Origin: Pseudorhodoferax aquiterrae | GTDB lineage: Bacteria > Pseudomonadota > Gammaproteobacteria > Burkholderiales > Burkholderiaceae_C | Reading direction: 5' to 3' | Assembly: GCF_014652235.1 (NCBI RefSeq) | Contig: NZ_BMYK01000002.1 | Location: 434,708 to 498,707, forward strand | Length of the DNA stretch: 64,000 nt | Shown: positions 1 through 10,110 of the stretch, piece after piece | Numbering within the stretch: position 1 is the first letter of the stretch | How the letters are laid out: every line of letters starts with the position of its first letter | Position numbers and translations under genes: made by a program | Notes under the pieces: generated by a model | Told to the model about the DNA's origin: nothing | What the model saw: only the letters and a program-made list of their open reading frames with translations | Databases searched by the model: none

Positions 1-309
1 GGGGGCCGGAGCCGCCGCGGCGGGCGCGGGCGGCGCGGCAGCCGGGGCAGGCGCGGCCGCCGCCGCCTCGCCAGCGCCTTCGAGCACCAGCACCAGCGAG
101 CCTTCCTTGACCTTGTCGCCCACCGCGACCTTGATCTCCTTGACCACGCCGGCGGCGCTGGACGGGATCTCCATCGAAGCCTTGTCCGATTCCACCGTGA
201 TCAGCGACTGCTCGGCCTTGACCGTGTCGCCCGGCTTGACCATGACCTCGATCACGCTCACTTCATCGAAGTCCCCGATGTCGGGGACCTTCACTTCCAC
301 CAATGCCAT
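1..309 (-). CDS. aceF: Pyruvate dehydrogenase E2 (dihydrolipoamide acetyltransferase), N-terminal part only
   Basis: The first 103 residues are inside the window; the gene continues past the left edge. Residues 1-78 form a biotinyl/lipoyl domain, with the lipoylation motif E-S-D-K-A at 40-44 (K43 is the expected lipoyl-lysine). An Ala/Pro-rich flexible linker follows from about residue 80, typical of E2 subunits, where the swinging lipoyl arm passes acetyl groups from E1 to the catalytic core. It starts 34 nt downstream of the aceE stop, so aceE-aceF is an operon encoding E1 and E2 of the pyruvate dehydrogenase complex in the cytoplasm. The lipoyl domain alone could also belong to a 2-oxoglutarate dehydrogenase E2, but the aceE neighbour settles the assignment. 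Confidence 0.93.
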   Translation of the reverse strand, partial: MALVEVKVPDIGDFDEVSVIEVMVKPGDTVKAEQSLITVESDKASMEIPSSAAGVVKEIKVAVGDKVKEGSLVLVLEGAGEAAAAAPAPAAAPPAPAAAAPAP

Positions 310-343
310 GTTGTTCGTCTCGCTTGTGTGTGGGTGGGTGGGA

Positions 344-3064
344 TCAGGCGTACAGCGGGTTGACCTTGTCGGTCTTGATGCCGTACTTGGCGATCGCTTC
401 GGCCACCTTGGCGACCGGCACGGTGCCATCTTCGCTCAAGGCCTTCAGCGCGGCCACGACGATGTAGTGGCGGTTGATCTCGAAATGTTCGCGCAGCTTG
501 CTGCGGAAGTCGCTGCGGCCGAAGCCGTCGGTGCCCAGCACCTTGTAGTTGCGGCCGGCCGGCACGAACGGGCGGATCTGCTCGGCGTAGGACTTCATGT
601 AGTCGGTCGAGGCGATGACCGGGCCCACAGAGCTGGAGAGCTGCTGCGCCACGAAGCTCTGGCGCGGCGTCTCGGTCGGGTGCAGCAGGTTCCAGCGGTC
701 GGCGTCCTGGCCGTCGCGGCCCAGCTCGTTGAAGCTCGGGCAGCTCCAGACGCCGGCGGCCACGCCCCAGTCCTTCTCCAGCAGTTCCTGGGCGAAGAAG
801 CTCTCGCGCAGGATGGTGCCGCTGCCCAGCAGTTGCACCGTGGGCGCACCGGCGGCCAGTGCGGGCGCCTGCTTGGCCAGGTACATGCCCTTGATGATCT
901 GCTCCTCCGTGCCGGGCTGCAGGCCGGGCATGGGGTAGTTCTCGTTGAGCAGCGTGATGTAGTAGTAGACGTTGTCCTGGCGCTCGACCATGCGCTTCAA
1001 GCCATGGTGCAGGATCACGCCGACCTCGTGCGCGAAGGTCGGGTCGTAGCTCACGCAGTTCGGGATCGTGCCGGCCAGGATGTGGCTGTGGCCGTCCTCG
1101 TGCTGCAGGCCTTCGCCGTTCAGCGTGGTGCGGCCCGAGGTGCCGCCCAACAGGAAGCCGCGCGCCTGCATGTCGCCGGCGGCCCAGGCCAGGTCACCGA
1201 TGCGCTGGAAGCCGAACATCGAGTAGTACACGTAGAACGGCACCATGATGCGGTTGCTCGTGCTGTAGCTCGTCGCGGCCGCGATCCAGCTGGCCATGCC
1301 GCCGGCCTCGTTGATGCCTTCCTGCAGGATCTGGCCGGCCTTGTCTTCCTTGTAGTACATGACCTGGTCCTTGTCGACCGGGGTGTACTGCTGGCCATGC
1401 GGGTTGTAGATGCCGACCTGGCGGAACAGGCCTTCCATGCCGAAGGTGCGGGCCTCGTCCACGAGGATGGGCACCACGCGCGGGCCCAGGGCCTGGTCGC
1501 GCAGCAGCTGCGTCAGGAAGCGCACATAGGCCTGCGTGGTCGAGATCTCGCGGCCTTCGGCCGTCGGCTCGATGACCGACTTGAAGGTCTCCAGCGCGGG
1601 CACGGTGAAGCTCTCGTCGGCCTTGGTGCGGCGGTGCGGCAAGTAGCCGCCCAGGGCCTTGCGGCGCTCGTGCAGGTACTTCATCTCCGGCGTGTCGTCG
1701 GCCGGCTTGTAGAACGGCAGCTCGGCGATCTGGCTGTCGGGGATCGGGATGTTGAAGCGGTCGCGGAAGGACTTGATGTCCTCGTCGCTGAGTTTCTTGG
1801 TCTGGTGGACGGTGTTCTTGCCCTCGCCGATCTTGCCCATGCCGAAGCCCTTGACGGTCTTCACGAGCAGCACGGTGGGCTGGCCGCTGTGGTTCTGCGC
1901 GGCATGGAAGGCGGCGTAGACCTTCTGCGAATCGTGGCCGCCGCGCTGCAGGTTCCAGATCTCGTCGTCCGTCATGTTCTCGACCATCTTGGCCGTGCGC
2001 GGATCGCGGCCGAAGAAGTGCTTGCGCACGTAGGCACCGTCGTTGGCCTTCATGGCCTGGTAGTCGCCGTCGTTGGTCTTCATCATGAGCTCGCGCAGCG
2101 CGCCGTCATGGTCCTTGGCCAGCAGGGCATCCCAGCCCTTGCCCCAGATCAGCTTGATGACGTTCCAGCCCGAGCCCCGGAACTCGCCTTCCAGCTCCTG
2201 GATGATCTTGCCGTTGCCGCGCACCGGGCCGTCCAGGCGCTGCAGGTTGCAGTTGATCACGAAGATCAGGTTGTCCAGGTTCTCGCGCGCGGCCAGGCCG
2301 ATCGCGCCCAGCGATTCGACCTCGTCCATCTCGCCGTCGCCGCAGAACACCCAGACCTTGCGGTTGGACGTGTCGGCGATGCCGCGGGCATGCAGGTACT
2401 TGAGGAAGCGCGCCTGGTAGATCGCCATCAGCGGACCCAGGCCCATGGAGACGGTCGGGAACTGCCAGAACTCGGGCATGAGCTTGGGGTGCGGGTAGCT
2501 CGACAGACCCTTGCCGTCCACTTCCTGGCGGAAGTTCAGCAGTTGCTCTTCGGTCAGGCGGCCCTCGAGGTAGGCGCGCGCGTAGACGCCCGGCGAGACG
2601 TGGCCCTGGATGTAGATGCAATCGCCGCCGTGCTTTTCGCTCTCGGCATGCCAGAAATGGTTGAAGCCGGCACCGAACATGCTGGCCAGCGAGGCGAAGG
2701 AGCCGATGTGGCCGCCCAGGTCACCGCCTTCGGGCGGGTGGTGGCGGTTGGCCTTGACCACCATGGCCATGGCGTTCCAGCGCATGTAGGCGCGCAGGCG
2801 CTGCTCGATTTCCAGATTGCCCGGGCTGCGCGCCTCTTCGCTGGGCTCGATGGTGTTCACATAGCCGGTGTTGGCCGAGAACGGCATGTCCACCGTGTTC
2901 TGGCGCGCGTGCTCCAGCAGTTGTTCCAGCAGGTAATGGGCGCGCTTGGGCCCGTCGCTGGCGATGACCGCTGACAGCGCGTCCATCCACTCACGGGTCT
3001 CCTGGCTGTCGGTGTCCTGGGGGTCATTGGCTGCGCCAGGCAAGTTCTGGGGTTGGGCTGACAT
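344..3064 (-). CDS. aceE: Pyruvate dehydrogenase E1 component, homodimeric type
   Basis: A 906-residue protein, close to the usual ~890 of single-chain E1p. It decarboxylates pyruvate with thiamine diphosphate and reductively acetylates the lipoyl arm of E2. The ThDP/Mg site is visible as G-D-G-E-M-D followed about 28 residues later by [14 protein letters not shown], the signature of the homodimeric AceE family rather than the alpha/beta heterodimer. An in-frame upstream extension to 3133 exists, but the ATG at 3064 is preceded by a good GAGGAG ribosome-binding site and gives the expected N-terminus (MSAQPQ...). It is first in the operon with aceF and divergent from a sensor kinase across an AT-rich 200-bp interval. 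Confidence 0.96.
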   Translation of the reverse strand: MSAQPQNLPGAANDPQDTDSQETREWMDALSAVIASDGPKRAHYLLEQLLEHARQNTVDMPFSANTGYVNTIEPSEEARSPGNLEIEQRLRAYMRWNAMAMVVKANRHHPPEGGDLGGHIGSFASLASMFGAGFNHFWHAESEKHGGDCIYIQGHVSPGVYARAYLEGRLTEEQLLNFRQEVDGKGLSSYPHPKLMPEFWQFPTVSMGLGPLMAIYQARFLKYLHARGIADTSNRKVWVFCGDGEMDEVESLGAIGLAARENLDNLIFVINCNLQRLDGPVRGNGKIIQELEGEFRGSGWNVIKLIWGKGWDALLAKDHDGALRELMMKTNDGDYQAMKANDGAYVRKHFFGRDPRTAKMVENMTDDEIWNLQRGGHDSQKVYAAFHAAQNHSGQPTVLLVKTVKGFGMGKIGEGKNTVHQTKKLSDEDIKSFRDRFNIPIPDSQIAELPFYKPADDTPEMKYLHERRKALGGYLPHRRTKADESFTVPALETFKSVIEPTAEGREISTTQAYVRFLTQLLRDQALGPRVVPILVDEARTFGMEGLFRQVGIYNPHGQQYTPVDKDQVMYYKEDKAGQILQEGINEAGGMASWIAAATSYSTSNRIMVPFYVYYSMFGFQRIGDLAWAAGDMQARGFLLGGTSGRTTLNGEGLQHEDGHSHILAGTIPNCVSYDPTFAHEVGVILHHGLKRMVERQDNVYYYITLLNENYPMPGLQPGTEEQIIKGMYLAKQAPALAAGAPTVQLLGSGTILRESFFAQELLEKDWGVAAGVWSCPSFNELGRDGQDADRWNLLHPTETPRQSFVAQQLSSSVGPVIASTDYMKSYAEQIRPFVPAGRNYKVLGTDGFGRSDFRSKLREHFEINRHYIVVAALKALSEDGTVPVAKVAEAIAKYGIKTDKVNPLYA

Positions 3065-3264
3065 GCGGTCTCCTCGAAATAGACAAACGGACGCTTGGCC
3101 GATACCGGCCGGGCGCGGCGAAGTGTCGCACACGCCCTCTAATTTTCAAATAGCAATTTACAATTCTGTAATGTGAAAAATGAAGAGGTTCAAAGGCCGA
3201 GTCATTCGACACACCAAGCCCGCTCATGGGCAACTGCTGCAAACCCTCACATACACTGCCGCCC
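3065..3264. promoter_or_regulatory. Divergent intergenic region between aceE and the sensor kinase, with an AT-rich core and an inverted repeat
   Basis: This 200-bp gap must carry the promoters of both divergent units. Positions 3138-3185 are conspicuously AT-rich against the GC-rich surroundings. Within it, 3158-3171 reads TTACA-ATTC-TGTAA, a perfect 5-bp inverted repeat with a 4-nt spacer, suitable for a dimeric regulator. No clear -35/-10 pair could be assigned with confidence, and the identity of any regulator is unknown. Confidence 0.5.
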
Positions 3265-5826
3265 ATGTCCGTCCCCCCCTCCCACCAGACGCCCGGCCAA
3301 GGGCTTGCCGCCGCCGAAGTGCGCAAGCCCTGGCGCGCCTGGTGGCGGCGCCAGGCACCCCACCGGCAGGACCGCTTCGCGGCGCTGGCGCCGCTGGTGG
3401 CGGTGGTGCTGTTCCTGGCGGCGATCGCGTCGTCCTTTCTCTATCTGCGGCTGGAGGAGATCGACCGCGAGCAGGAAGCCGTCAAGCGCGATGTCGAGTA
3501 CGCGCAGCAGCAGATCCGCCTGCGCCTGCTGGAGCGCCAGGAACAGCTCATGCGCGTGGCACGCGATGCGGCCAACGAGGAAATCGACGTCGAGGAGTTC
3601 GTGAGCCGCGCGCAATCGCTGATCTCCCAGTACCCGGAGCTGCAGGCCGTCAGCTGGATCGACGAGCGCCGCCGCATCAAGACCAGCTACGCCGCGCCCA
3701 GTCTGCACACGCCGCTCATGCGCATGGTGGACGACGTGCTGCGCCCCGGCGAAACCGAGACCAACTTCAGCCTGGCGCGCGACTTGCACCAGCCCGTCTA
3801 CGGCCAGCCCCTGGGCACGGCCGGCGACCCGACGCCGCTCTTGCAGCTGCACATCCCGCTGACCGACCGCGGACGCTTCGCCGGCGTGGTGCTGGCCGAG
3901 TACGGCACCGACGCGCTGCTGCGCCACGGCGTGCCGGCCGAAGTCCTCAACAAGTACGCCGTGGCGCTGGTGGCCAGCGACGGGCGCATGCTGGCCGGCA
4001 CCGTCATGCCACCGTCGACCTCGGGCTCGCGCCTGCTGCCCTGGTCCAGCCAGGCCGAGCCCTACGAGATCCCGGTGTCACCGGTGGGCAACGGCCTGGT
4101 GCTGCGCGCCCAGGCCTACCGCACCTCGCAGGGCGTGGTGGGCAGCGGGCTGTTCTGGCTGGTCGGTGCACTGTCGGTGCTGACGGCCTGGATGCTGATC
4201 GGTAGTTGGAGCCACACGCGCAAGCGCCAGCAGGCCCAGCAGGCGCTGATGGCCGAGACCAACTTCCGCCGCGCCATGGAGAACTCCATGCTGACCGGCA
4301 TGCGTGCCATGGACCTGCAGGGCCGCATCACCTACGTGAACGCGGCCTTCTGCCAGATGACGGGCTGGAGCGAAGGCGAGCTGGTGGGCCGCACCGCGCC
4401 CTTCCCCTACTGGCCCGAGGAAGACCTGGAGTACCTGATCGCGCGGCTGGAGGACGAGCTCAACGGTCGCAGCACACCCTCGGGCTTCCAGCTGCGCATC
4501 AAGCGCCGCGACGGCTCCATCTTCGATGCGCGGCTGTACATCTCGCCGCTGATCGACGCCGTGGGCAAGCAAACCGGCTGGATGGCATCGATCACCGACA
4601 TCACCGAGCCCAACCGCATCCGCGAGCAGCTGTCGGCCTCGTACGAGCGCTTCACCACGGTGCTCGAGGCGCTGGACGCCGCCGTGTCAGTGGCGCCGCT
4701 GGGCAGTCCCGAGCTGCTGTTCGCCAACAAGCTCTACCGCCAATGGTTCGGCTCGCAGACCCACGGCCACGAGAGCCTGGTGGCGCGTGCTGGCATGCCG
4801 TCCATGCCGCCCAACGACGAGCACCTGGACGATGTGGACGCCTACGCCGGCCTGCCCACTGATTCGCTGACCACGAGCGACGCCGAAAGCGCCGAGATCC
4901 ACGTGGCCGAACTCGGCAAGTGGCTGGAGGTGCGGGCGCGCTACCTAAGCTGGGTCGACGGCCGCCTGGTGCAGATGGTGATCGCCACCGACATCACGCC
5001 GCGCCGGCTGGCCGAGGAGCAGGCCGCCCACCACGCCGAGCGGGCCCAGACCTCCAGCCGCCTCATCACCATGGGCGAGATGGCCTCCAGCGTCGCGCAC
5101 GAGCTGAACCAGCCGCTGGCCGCCATCACCAACTACTGCAATGGCATGGTCTCGCGCCTCAACGGCAATGGCATCGCGCACGAGGACCTGCTGGCGGCGC
5201 TCGAGAAGACCTCCCGCCAGGCGCAGCGCGCGGGCCAGATCATCCACCGCATCCAGTCCTTCGTGAAACGCAGCGAGCCCAAGCGCAGCCTGTCGAACGT
5301 GCAGGACATCGTGCAGGAGTCCGTGGAACTGGCCGGCATCGAGCTGCGCCGACGCAACGTGCGCCTGAGCCACTACGTGGCGGCGCGCCTGCCCCCGCTC
5401 ATGGTCGACCCGATCCTGATCGAACAGGTGCTGGTCAACCTGCTGCGCAACGCGGCCGAAGCCATCGACTCCGCCCAGCGCCCGCCGCAGCGCCGCAACA
5501 TCGAGCTGCGCGTGCTGCCGCGCCAGGAGGCCGATGTGCCCGGCATCGAGTTCGCCGTCACCGACACCGGCACGGGCCTGGCACCCGAGGTCATGGAACA
5601 TCTGTTCGAAGCGTTCTTCTCGACCAAGGCCCATGGCATGGGCATCGGGCTGAACCTGTGCCGTTCCATCGTCGAATCGCACATGGGCAGGATGCAGGCG
5701 GAGAACATCTACAATGGCTCCGAGTGCATGGGATGCCGGTTTTCCTTCTGGATTCCGTTGGCAAAAGCTGCCAACGCCCTGCCAAATCCAGCCAACGCAG
5801 CTAAAACTCCCGGAGTACCCGCATGA
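3265..5826 (+). CDS. Membrane-bound PAS-domain sensor histidine kinase
   Basis: An 853-residue kinase from the ATG at 3265 (an earlier ATG at 3226 would add 13 residues). It has a transmembrane helix at about residues 40-58, a ~235-residue periplasmic sensor domain, and a second helix at about 295-315. A PAS domain follows at about 334-455 and a second, more divergent PAS-like region at about 462-580. The HisKA dimerisation helix carries V-A-H-E-L-N-Q-P with the phospho-acceptor at H612, and the HATPase domain shows an N-box (N-L-L-R-N-A-A-E-A) near 725 and G boxes (D-T-G-T-G, M-G-I-G-L) near 765-793. This is the FixL/NtrB-like kinase layout. Its stop overlaps the start of the response regulator (ATGA), so the two form a pair. 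The ligand is not known; proximity to aceE does not prove a regulatory link. Confidence 0.9.
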   Translation: MSVPPSHQTPGQGLAAAEVRKPWRAWWRRQAPHRQDRFAALAPLVAVVLFLAAIASSFLYLRLEEIDREQEAVKRDVEYAQQQIRLRLLERQEQLMRVARDAANEEIDVEEFVSRAQSLISQYPELQAVSWIDERRRIKTSYAAPSLHTPLMRMVDDVLRPGETETNFSLARDLHQPVYGQPLGTAGDPTPLLQLHIPLTDRGRFAGVVLAEYGTDALLRHGVPAEVLNKYAVALVASDGRMLAGTVMPPSTSGSRLLPWSSQAEPYEIPVSPVGNGLVLRAQAYRTSQGVVGSGLFWLVGALSVLTAWMLIGSWSHTRKRQQAQQALMAETNFRRAMENSMLTGMRAMDLQGRITYVNAAFCQMTGWSEGELVGRTAPFPYWPEEDLEYLIARLEDELNGRSTPSGFQLRIKRRDGSIFDARLYISPLIDAVGKQTGWMASITDITEPNRIREQLSASYERFTTVLEALDAAVSVAPLGSPELLFANKLYRQWFGSQTHGHESLVARAGMPSMPPNDEHLDDVDAYAGLPTDSLTTSDAESAEIHVAELGKWLEVRARYLSWVDGRLVQMVIATDITPRRLAEEQAAHHAERAQTSSRLITMGEMASSVAHELNQPLAAITNYCNGMVSRLNGNGIAHEDLLAALEKTSRQAQRAGQIIHRIQSFVKRSEPKRSLSNVQDIVQESVELAGIELRRRNVRLSHYVAARLPPLMVDPILIEQVLVNLLRNAAEAIDSAQRPPQRRNIELRVLPRQEADVPGIEFAVTDTGTGLAPEVMEHLFEAFFSTKAHGMGIGLNLCRSIVESHMGRMQAENIYNGSECMGCRFSFWIPLAKAANALPNPANAAKTPGVPA

Positions 5827-6446
5827 GTCTGATACCCAAGAAGGGCACGGTCTATGTTGTCGACGACGACGAAGCCGTGCGCGATTCGCTCCAATGGCTG
5901 CTAGAGGGCAAGGACTACCGCGTCCGCTGCTTCGAATCGGCCGAGGCCTTCCTCTCGCGTTACGACGCCCGCGAGGTCGCCTGCCTGCTGGTGGACATCC
6001 GCATGGGCGGCATGACCGGCCTGGAACTGCAGGACAAGCTCATCGAGCGCAAGTCGCCGCTGCCCATCGTCTTCATCACCGGCCATGGCGACGTGCCCAT
6101 GGCCGTGGACACCATGAAGAAGGGCGCGATGGACTTCATCCAGAAGCCCTTCAAGGAAGACGAGCTCGTGACCCTGGTCGAGCGCATGCTGGACCATGCC
6201 AAGGACGCCTTCACCGACCACCAGCAGGCCGCCAGCCGCGGCGCCCTGCTGTCCAAGCTGACCTCGCGCGAATCGCAGGTGCTCGAACGCATCGTCGCAG
6301 GCCGGCTCAACAAGCAGATCGCCGATGACCTGGGCATCAGCATCAAGACCGTGGAGGCGCACCGCGCCAACATCATGGAAAAGCTGAACGCCAACACCGT
6401 GGCCGACCTGCTCAAGATCGCCCTGGGCCAGACCGCCAAAGCCTGA
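5823..6446 (+). CDS. FixJ/NarL-type two-component response regulator
   Basis: 207 residues. An N-terminal receiver domain has the acidic pocket D-D-D at 14-16, the phospho-acceptor D58 in V-D-I-R-M, and the conserved K in Q-K-P-F near 103. A C-terminal LuxR-type helix-turn-helix begins near residue 140 (L-T-S-R-E-S-Q-V-L, then [10 protein letters not shown]). This is the architecture of FixJ/TodT/StyR regulators, which dimerise on phosphorylation and activate transcription. Translation is coupled to the upstream kinase through a 4-nt overlap, so it is the kinase's cognate partner. A hairpin with a U-rich tail follows the stop codon. The target genes cannot be read from the sequence. Confidence 0.93.
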   Translation: MSLIPKKGTVYVVDDDEAVRDSLQWLLEGKDYRVRCFESAEAFLSRYDAREVACLLVDIRMGGMTGLELQDKLIERKSPLPIVFITGHGDVPMAVDTMKKGAMDFIQKPFKEDELVTLVERMLDHAKDAFTDHQQAASRGALLSKLTSRESQVLERIVAGRLNKQIADDLGISIKTVEAHRANIMEKLNANTVADLLKIALGQTAKA

Positions 6447-6469
6447 CCACCACATCCCCCACACCGCAG

Positions 6470-6506
6470 CGCCCGTCCACCGTCCGGTTGGCGGGCGTTG
6501 TTCTTG
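6470..6506 (+). terminator. Probable rho-independent terminator after the response regulator
   Basis: A 12-bp stem (one wobble, one mismatch) with loop GTCC spans 6470-6497 and is followed by a T-rich run TTGTTCTT. It ends the kinase/regulator unit and lies just before the folD ribosome-binding site. Confidence 0.65.
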
Positions 6507-6516
6507 GAGACTCCCC

Positions 6517-7368
6517 ATGACTGCCCAACTCATCGACGGCAACGCGCTGGCCCGCCAGATCCGCGCCGACGTGGCCGGCCGCACGGCCGCGCTCAAGGCC
6601 CGCGGCATCCAGCCGCATTTGGCCATCGTGCTGGTCGGCGACGACCCGGCCAGCCAGGTCTACGTCAAGCACAAGGTCAACGACAGCAGCGAGACCGGCC
6701 TTGAGGCCACGCTGGAACGCCACCCGGCCGACATGGCCGAGGCCGACCTGCTCGCACGCATCCATGCGCTCAACGCCGATCCGGCCGTGCACGGCATCCT
6801 CGTGCAGCTGCCGCTGCCCAAGCACATGGACGCGAACAAGGTCATCGAGGCGATCTCGCCGGCCAAGGACGTGGACGGCTTCCATGTCGCCAGCGCCGGC
6901 GCGCTGATGGTCGGCCAGCCAGGCTTTTGGCCCTGCACGCCGCACGGCTGCCTGCGCATGCTGGAGTCCATCGGCTATGGCCTGCGCGGCAAGCATGCCG
7001 TGGTGATCGGCCGCAGCAACATCGTCGGCAAGCCCATGGCCATGATGCTGCTGGCGCAGAGCGCCACGGTCACCATCTGCCACAGCGCCACGCCGGATCT
7101 TGCGGCCTTCACGCGCCAGGCGGACGTCATCGTCGCCGCGGTCGGCAAGCAGAACCTGGTCACGGCCGACATGGTCAAGCCCGGCGCCGTGGTCATCGAC
7201 GTGGGCATGAACCGCAATGCCGAAGGCAAGCTCTGCGGCGACGTGGACTTCGCCGGTGTCAAGGAAGTGGCCGGCTGGATCACCCCCGTGCCGGGCGGTG
7301 TGGGCCCCATGACGCGCGCCATGCTGCTCGTCAACACGCTGGAAGCGGCCGAACGCGCTGCCGGCTAA
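6517..7368 (+). CDS. folD: Bifunctional methylenetetrahydrofolate dehydrogenase/methenyl-THF cyclohydrolase
   Basis: 283 residues, the normal FolD length (E. coli 288). It interconverts 5,10-methylene-THF and 10-formyl-THF using NADP in the cytosolic one-carbon pathway. The catalytic motif Y-V-K-H-K is at 49-53 (K53 the general base), the family signature P-A-K-D-V-D-G-F follows at about 108-115, and the nucleotide-binding G-R-S-N-I-V-G-K-P motif is in the second half. P-G-G-V-G-P-M-T is present near the C-terminus. The ATG at 6517 has a GGAGA ribosome-binding site. It appears to be a single-gene unit behind the preceding terminator, 49 nt before the peptidase gene. Confidence 0.97.
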   Translation: MTAQLIDGNALARQIRADVAGRTAALKARGIQPHLAIVLVGDDPASQVYVKHKVNDSSETGLEATLERHPADMAEADLLARIHALNADPAVHGILVQLPLPKHMDANKVIEAISPAKDVDGFHVASAGALMVGQPGFWPCTPHGCLRMLESIGYGLRGKHAVVIGRSNIVGKPMAMMLLAQSATVTICHSATPDLAAFTRQADVIVAAVGKQNLVTADMVKPGAVVIDVGMNRNAEGKLCGDVDFAGVKEVAGWITPVPGGVGPMTRAMLLVNTLEAAERAAG

Positions 7369-7417
7369 GGCGGCGATAGCCCGCGCGGGGGCTTGTGATT
7401 GGCGGGGCTGGCGCAAA

Positions 7418-9481
7418 ATGCCCTACATGCAGTCCAACCCCCTCCTCTCGTTTTCCGACCTGCCGCTGTTCGACCAGATCCGGCCCGAACACGTGGCGCC
7501 CGCCATCGACCAGCTGCTGGGGGAGGCCAGTACCGCGCTGGAGCAGGCCACGGCGCCGGACTTCCCGGCCGATTGGAGCGCCATGTCGCGCGTGCTGGAC
7601 ACCGCGACCGAGCGCCTGAGCCGCGCCTGGGGTGCCGTGAGCCATTTGAACGCCGTGGCCGACACGCCCGAACTGCGTGCCGCGTACAACGAGGCGCTGC
7701 CGCGCGTCACCGAGTTCTGGACGCGCCTGGGCGCCGACGAACGCCTGTACGCCAAGTACAAGGCCATCGACGCCAAGGCGCTGACGCCGGCCCAGCAGCA
7801 GGCCCTGCGCAACGCCATCCGCAACTTCGTGCTGAGCGGCGCCGAGCTGACGGGCGCGGCCAAGGAGCGCTTCGCCGCGATCCAGGAACGCCAGGCCGAG
7901 CTCTCGCAGAAGTTCAGCGAGAACGCGCTGGACGCGACCGACGCCTACGCGTACTACGCCAGCGCCGACGAACTCGACGGCGTGCCCGAGGACGTGCGCC
8001 AGGCCGCGCGCGCTGCCGCCGAAGCCGAGGGCAAGGCCGGCTTCAAGCTCACGCTCAAGCTGCCCTGCTACCTGCCCGTGATGCAGTTCGCCAGGAGCAG
8101 CGCGCTGCGCGAACGGCTGTACCGTGCCTACGCCACGCGCGCCTCCGACCAGGCCGAGGGCGACGCGACCAAATTCGACAACACCGCGCTGATCCGCGAA
8201 ATCCTGGCCCTGCGCCAGGAAGAAGCGCGGCTGCTGGGCTACGCCAACTTCGGCGAGGTCTCGGTCGTGCCCAAGATGGCCGATTCGCCGGCCCAGGTGA
8301 TCGGCTTCCTGCGCGACCTGGCCCGGCGTGCACGGCCCTATGCCGAGAAGGACGTGGCCGACCTGCGCGCCTTCGCGGCCGAGAAGCTGGCCCTGACCGA
8401 CCCGCAGCCCTGGGACTGGAGCTACATCGGCGAGCAGCTCAAGGAGGCGCGCTACGCCTTCAGCGAACAGGAGGTCAAGCAGTACTTCACGGCGCCCAAG
8501 GTGCTGGCCGGGCTGTTCAAGATCGTCGAGACGCTGTTCGAGGTCTCCATCCGGCGCGACACCGCGCCCGTGTGGCACCCCACCGTGGAGTTCTACCGCA
8601 TCGAGCGCGCGGCAGCCCAGGCCGGTGGCGCACCGCAGCTGGTCGGCCAGTTCTACCTCGACCCCTCGGCGCGCAGCGGCAAGCGCGGTGGCGCCTGGAT
8701 GGACGACGTGCGCGCGCGCTGGCTGCGCCCCGACGACGGGCGCCTGCAGACGCCGGTCGCCCAGCTGGTCTGCAACTTCGCGGCCGGCGTGGACGGCAAG
8801 CCGCCACTGCTCACGCACGACGACGTGACCACGCTGTTCCACGAGTTCGGCCATGGCCTGCACCACATGCTCACGCAGGTCGACGAGCGCGACGTGTCCG
8901 GCATCAGCGGCGTGGAATGGGACGCCGTGGAGCTGCCCAGCCAGTTCATGGAGAACTTCTGCTGGGAATGGGACGTGCTGCGCCACATGACGGCCCACGT
9001 GGACACCGGCGAGCCGCTGCCGCGCGCGCTGTACGACAAGATGCTGGCCGCCAAGAACTACCAGAGCGGCATGCAGACGCTGCGCCAGATCGAGTTCGCG
9101 CTGTTCGACATGCTGCTGCACACCGAGCACGCGCCCCAGGCCGACTTCATGGCCCTGCTGGCCAGCGTGCGCGAGGAAGTCGCCGTGCTGCCCTCGCCCC
9201 AATTCAGCCGCACGCCCAATACCTTCAGCCACATCTTCGCGGGCGGCTACGCGGCCGGTTACTACAGCTACAAGTGGGCCGAGGTGCTCAGCGCCGATGC
9301 CTACGCGGCCTTCGAGGAAACCGCGGGCGCCGACGGCCTGCCCAGCATCGAGACCGGCCGGCGCTACCGCGAGGCCATCCTCGAAGCGGGCGGCAGCCGG
9401 CCCGCCATGGAATCGTTCAAGGCCTTCCGCGGCCGCGAACCCACGCTGGACGCGCTGCTGCGCCACCAGGGCATGGCCTGA
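7418..9481 (+). CDS. prlC: M3-family zinc oligopeptidase (oligopeptidase A-like)
   Basis: 687 residues, matching oligopeptidase A (about 680). This family degrades short peptides, including cleaved signal peptides, in the cytoplasm. The zinc motif H-E-F-G-H is at residues 475-479 (F-H-E-F-G-H-G-L-H-H), with the downstream third-ligand region E-L-P-S-Q-F-M-E. The N-terminus shows the family-typical N-P-L-L. Two in-frame ATGs (7418 and 7427) are possible; the second gives the more typical MQSNPLL start. Its TGA overlaps the ATG of the next gene by one base, so the two are likely cotranslated. Confidence 0.93.
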   Translation: MPYMQSNPLLSFSDLPLFDQIRPEHVAPAIDQLLGEASTALEQATAPDFPADWSAMSRVLDTATERLSRAWGAVSHLNAVADTPELRAAYNEALPRVTEFWTRLGADERLYAKYKAIDAKALTPAQQQALRNAIRNFVLSGAELTGAAKERFAAIQERQAELSQKFSENALDATDAYAYYASADELDGVPEDVRQAARAAAEAEGKAGFKLTLKLPCYLPVMQFARSSALRERLYRAYATRASDQAEGDATKFDNTALIREILALRQEEARLLGYANFGEVSVVPKMADSPAQVIGFLRDLARRARPYAEKDVADLRAFAAEKLALTDPQPWDWSYIGEQLKEARYAFSEQEVKQYFTAPKVLAGLFKIVETLFEVSIRRDTAPVWHPTVEFYRIERAAAQAGGAPQLVGQFYLDPSARSGKRGGAWMDDVRARWLRPDDGRLQTPVAQLVCNFAAGVDGKPPLLTHDDVTTLFHEFGHGLHHMLTQVDERDVSGISGVEWDAVELPSQFMENFCWEWDVLRHMTAHVDTGEPLPRALYDKMLAAKNYQSGMQTLRQIEFALFDMLLHTEHAPQADFMALLASVREEVAVLPSPQFSRTPNTFSHIFAGGYAAGYYSYKWAEVLSADAYAAFEETAGADGLPSIETGRRYREAILEAGGSRPAMESFKAFRGREPTLDALLRHQGMA

Positions 9482-10110
9482 TGCGGGGCGCTGCGCCCGC
9501 CGGCAAGCACGCGGTGGCCGCCGCGCTGCTGCTGGCCGCGGGCCTGTGTCCGGCCCAGGCCGTGTACCGCAGCGTGGGACCGGACGGCCGCGTCACCTTC
9601 TCCGACCGCCCCATCACGAGCGATGCCCGGGCCGCGACGACCGCCAGCCGCGGCGGCATTCCGCCCGCCCCGCGCGTGCTGCCCTACGAACTGCGCCAGA
9701 CCGTGGACCGCTTTCCGGTGACGCTGTACACCGGCAGCGACTGCGCGCCCTGCGACAGCGCGCGCCAGCTGCTGGTGGCGCGCGGCGTGCCGTTCAGTGA
9801 GCGCACGGTGCAGAGCAACGAGGACATCGAGGCGCTGCGCCGCCTGGCGGGCGACAACAGCCTGCCCGTGGTCACCATCGGCGGCCAGCGGCTCCAGGGC
9901 TTCGCGCCTGCGGAGTGGACGCAGTACCTGGACAGCGCGGGCTACCCGCGCAGCTCGCAGCTGCCGCCCGGCTACCGGGCGCCGCCCGCGCAACCGCTGG
10001 TGGCCGTGCGCGCGGCCGAGCCCGCGCCAGCGCCCGCACCCCGTGCGGCCGCGCCTGCGGCACCCGCGCCAGCGCCGGCCCCGTCCAATCCGGCGGGCAT
10101 CGTCTTCTAG
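9481..10110 (+). CDS. Exported DUF4124 and glutaredoxin-like fusion protein with Pro/Ala-rich tail
   Basis: 209 residues. A cleavable-looking signal peptide (about 1-26, ending A-Q-A) precedes a DUF4124 segment, whose hallmark [17 protein letters not shown] is visible. A glutaredoxin-like domain follows from about residue 80, with the redox pair C88-A-P-C91 and the cis-proline strand L-P-V-V-T-I-G-G. After residue 165 the chain becomes a low-complexity Pro/Ala tail. A periplasmic or envelope thiol-disulfide role is plausible but unproven. The start overlaps the peptidase stop (TGATG). Its TAG stop overlaps the rpiA stop in a shared CTAG. Confidence 0.8.
   Translation: MRGAAPAGKHAVAAALLLAAGLCPAQAVYRSVGPDGRVTFSDRPITSDARAATTASRGGIPPAPRVLPYELRQTVDRFPVTLYTGSDCAPCDSARQLLVARGVPFSERTVQSNEDIEALRRLAGDNSLPVVTIGGQRLQGFAPAEWTQYLDSAGYPRSSQLPPGYRAPPAQPLVAVRAAEPAPAPAPRAAAPAAPAPAPAPSNPAGIVF

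Noticed and set aside
107-2974. Long plus-strand frame opposite aceE
   Set aside because: It is antisense to aceE, which has clear ThDP motifs and a good ribosome-binding site.
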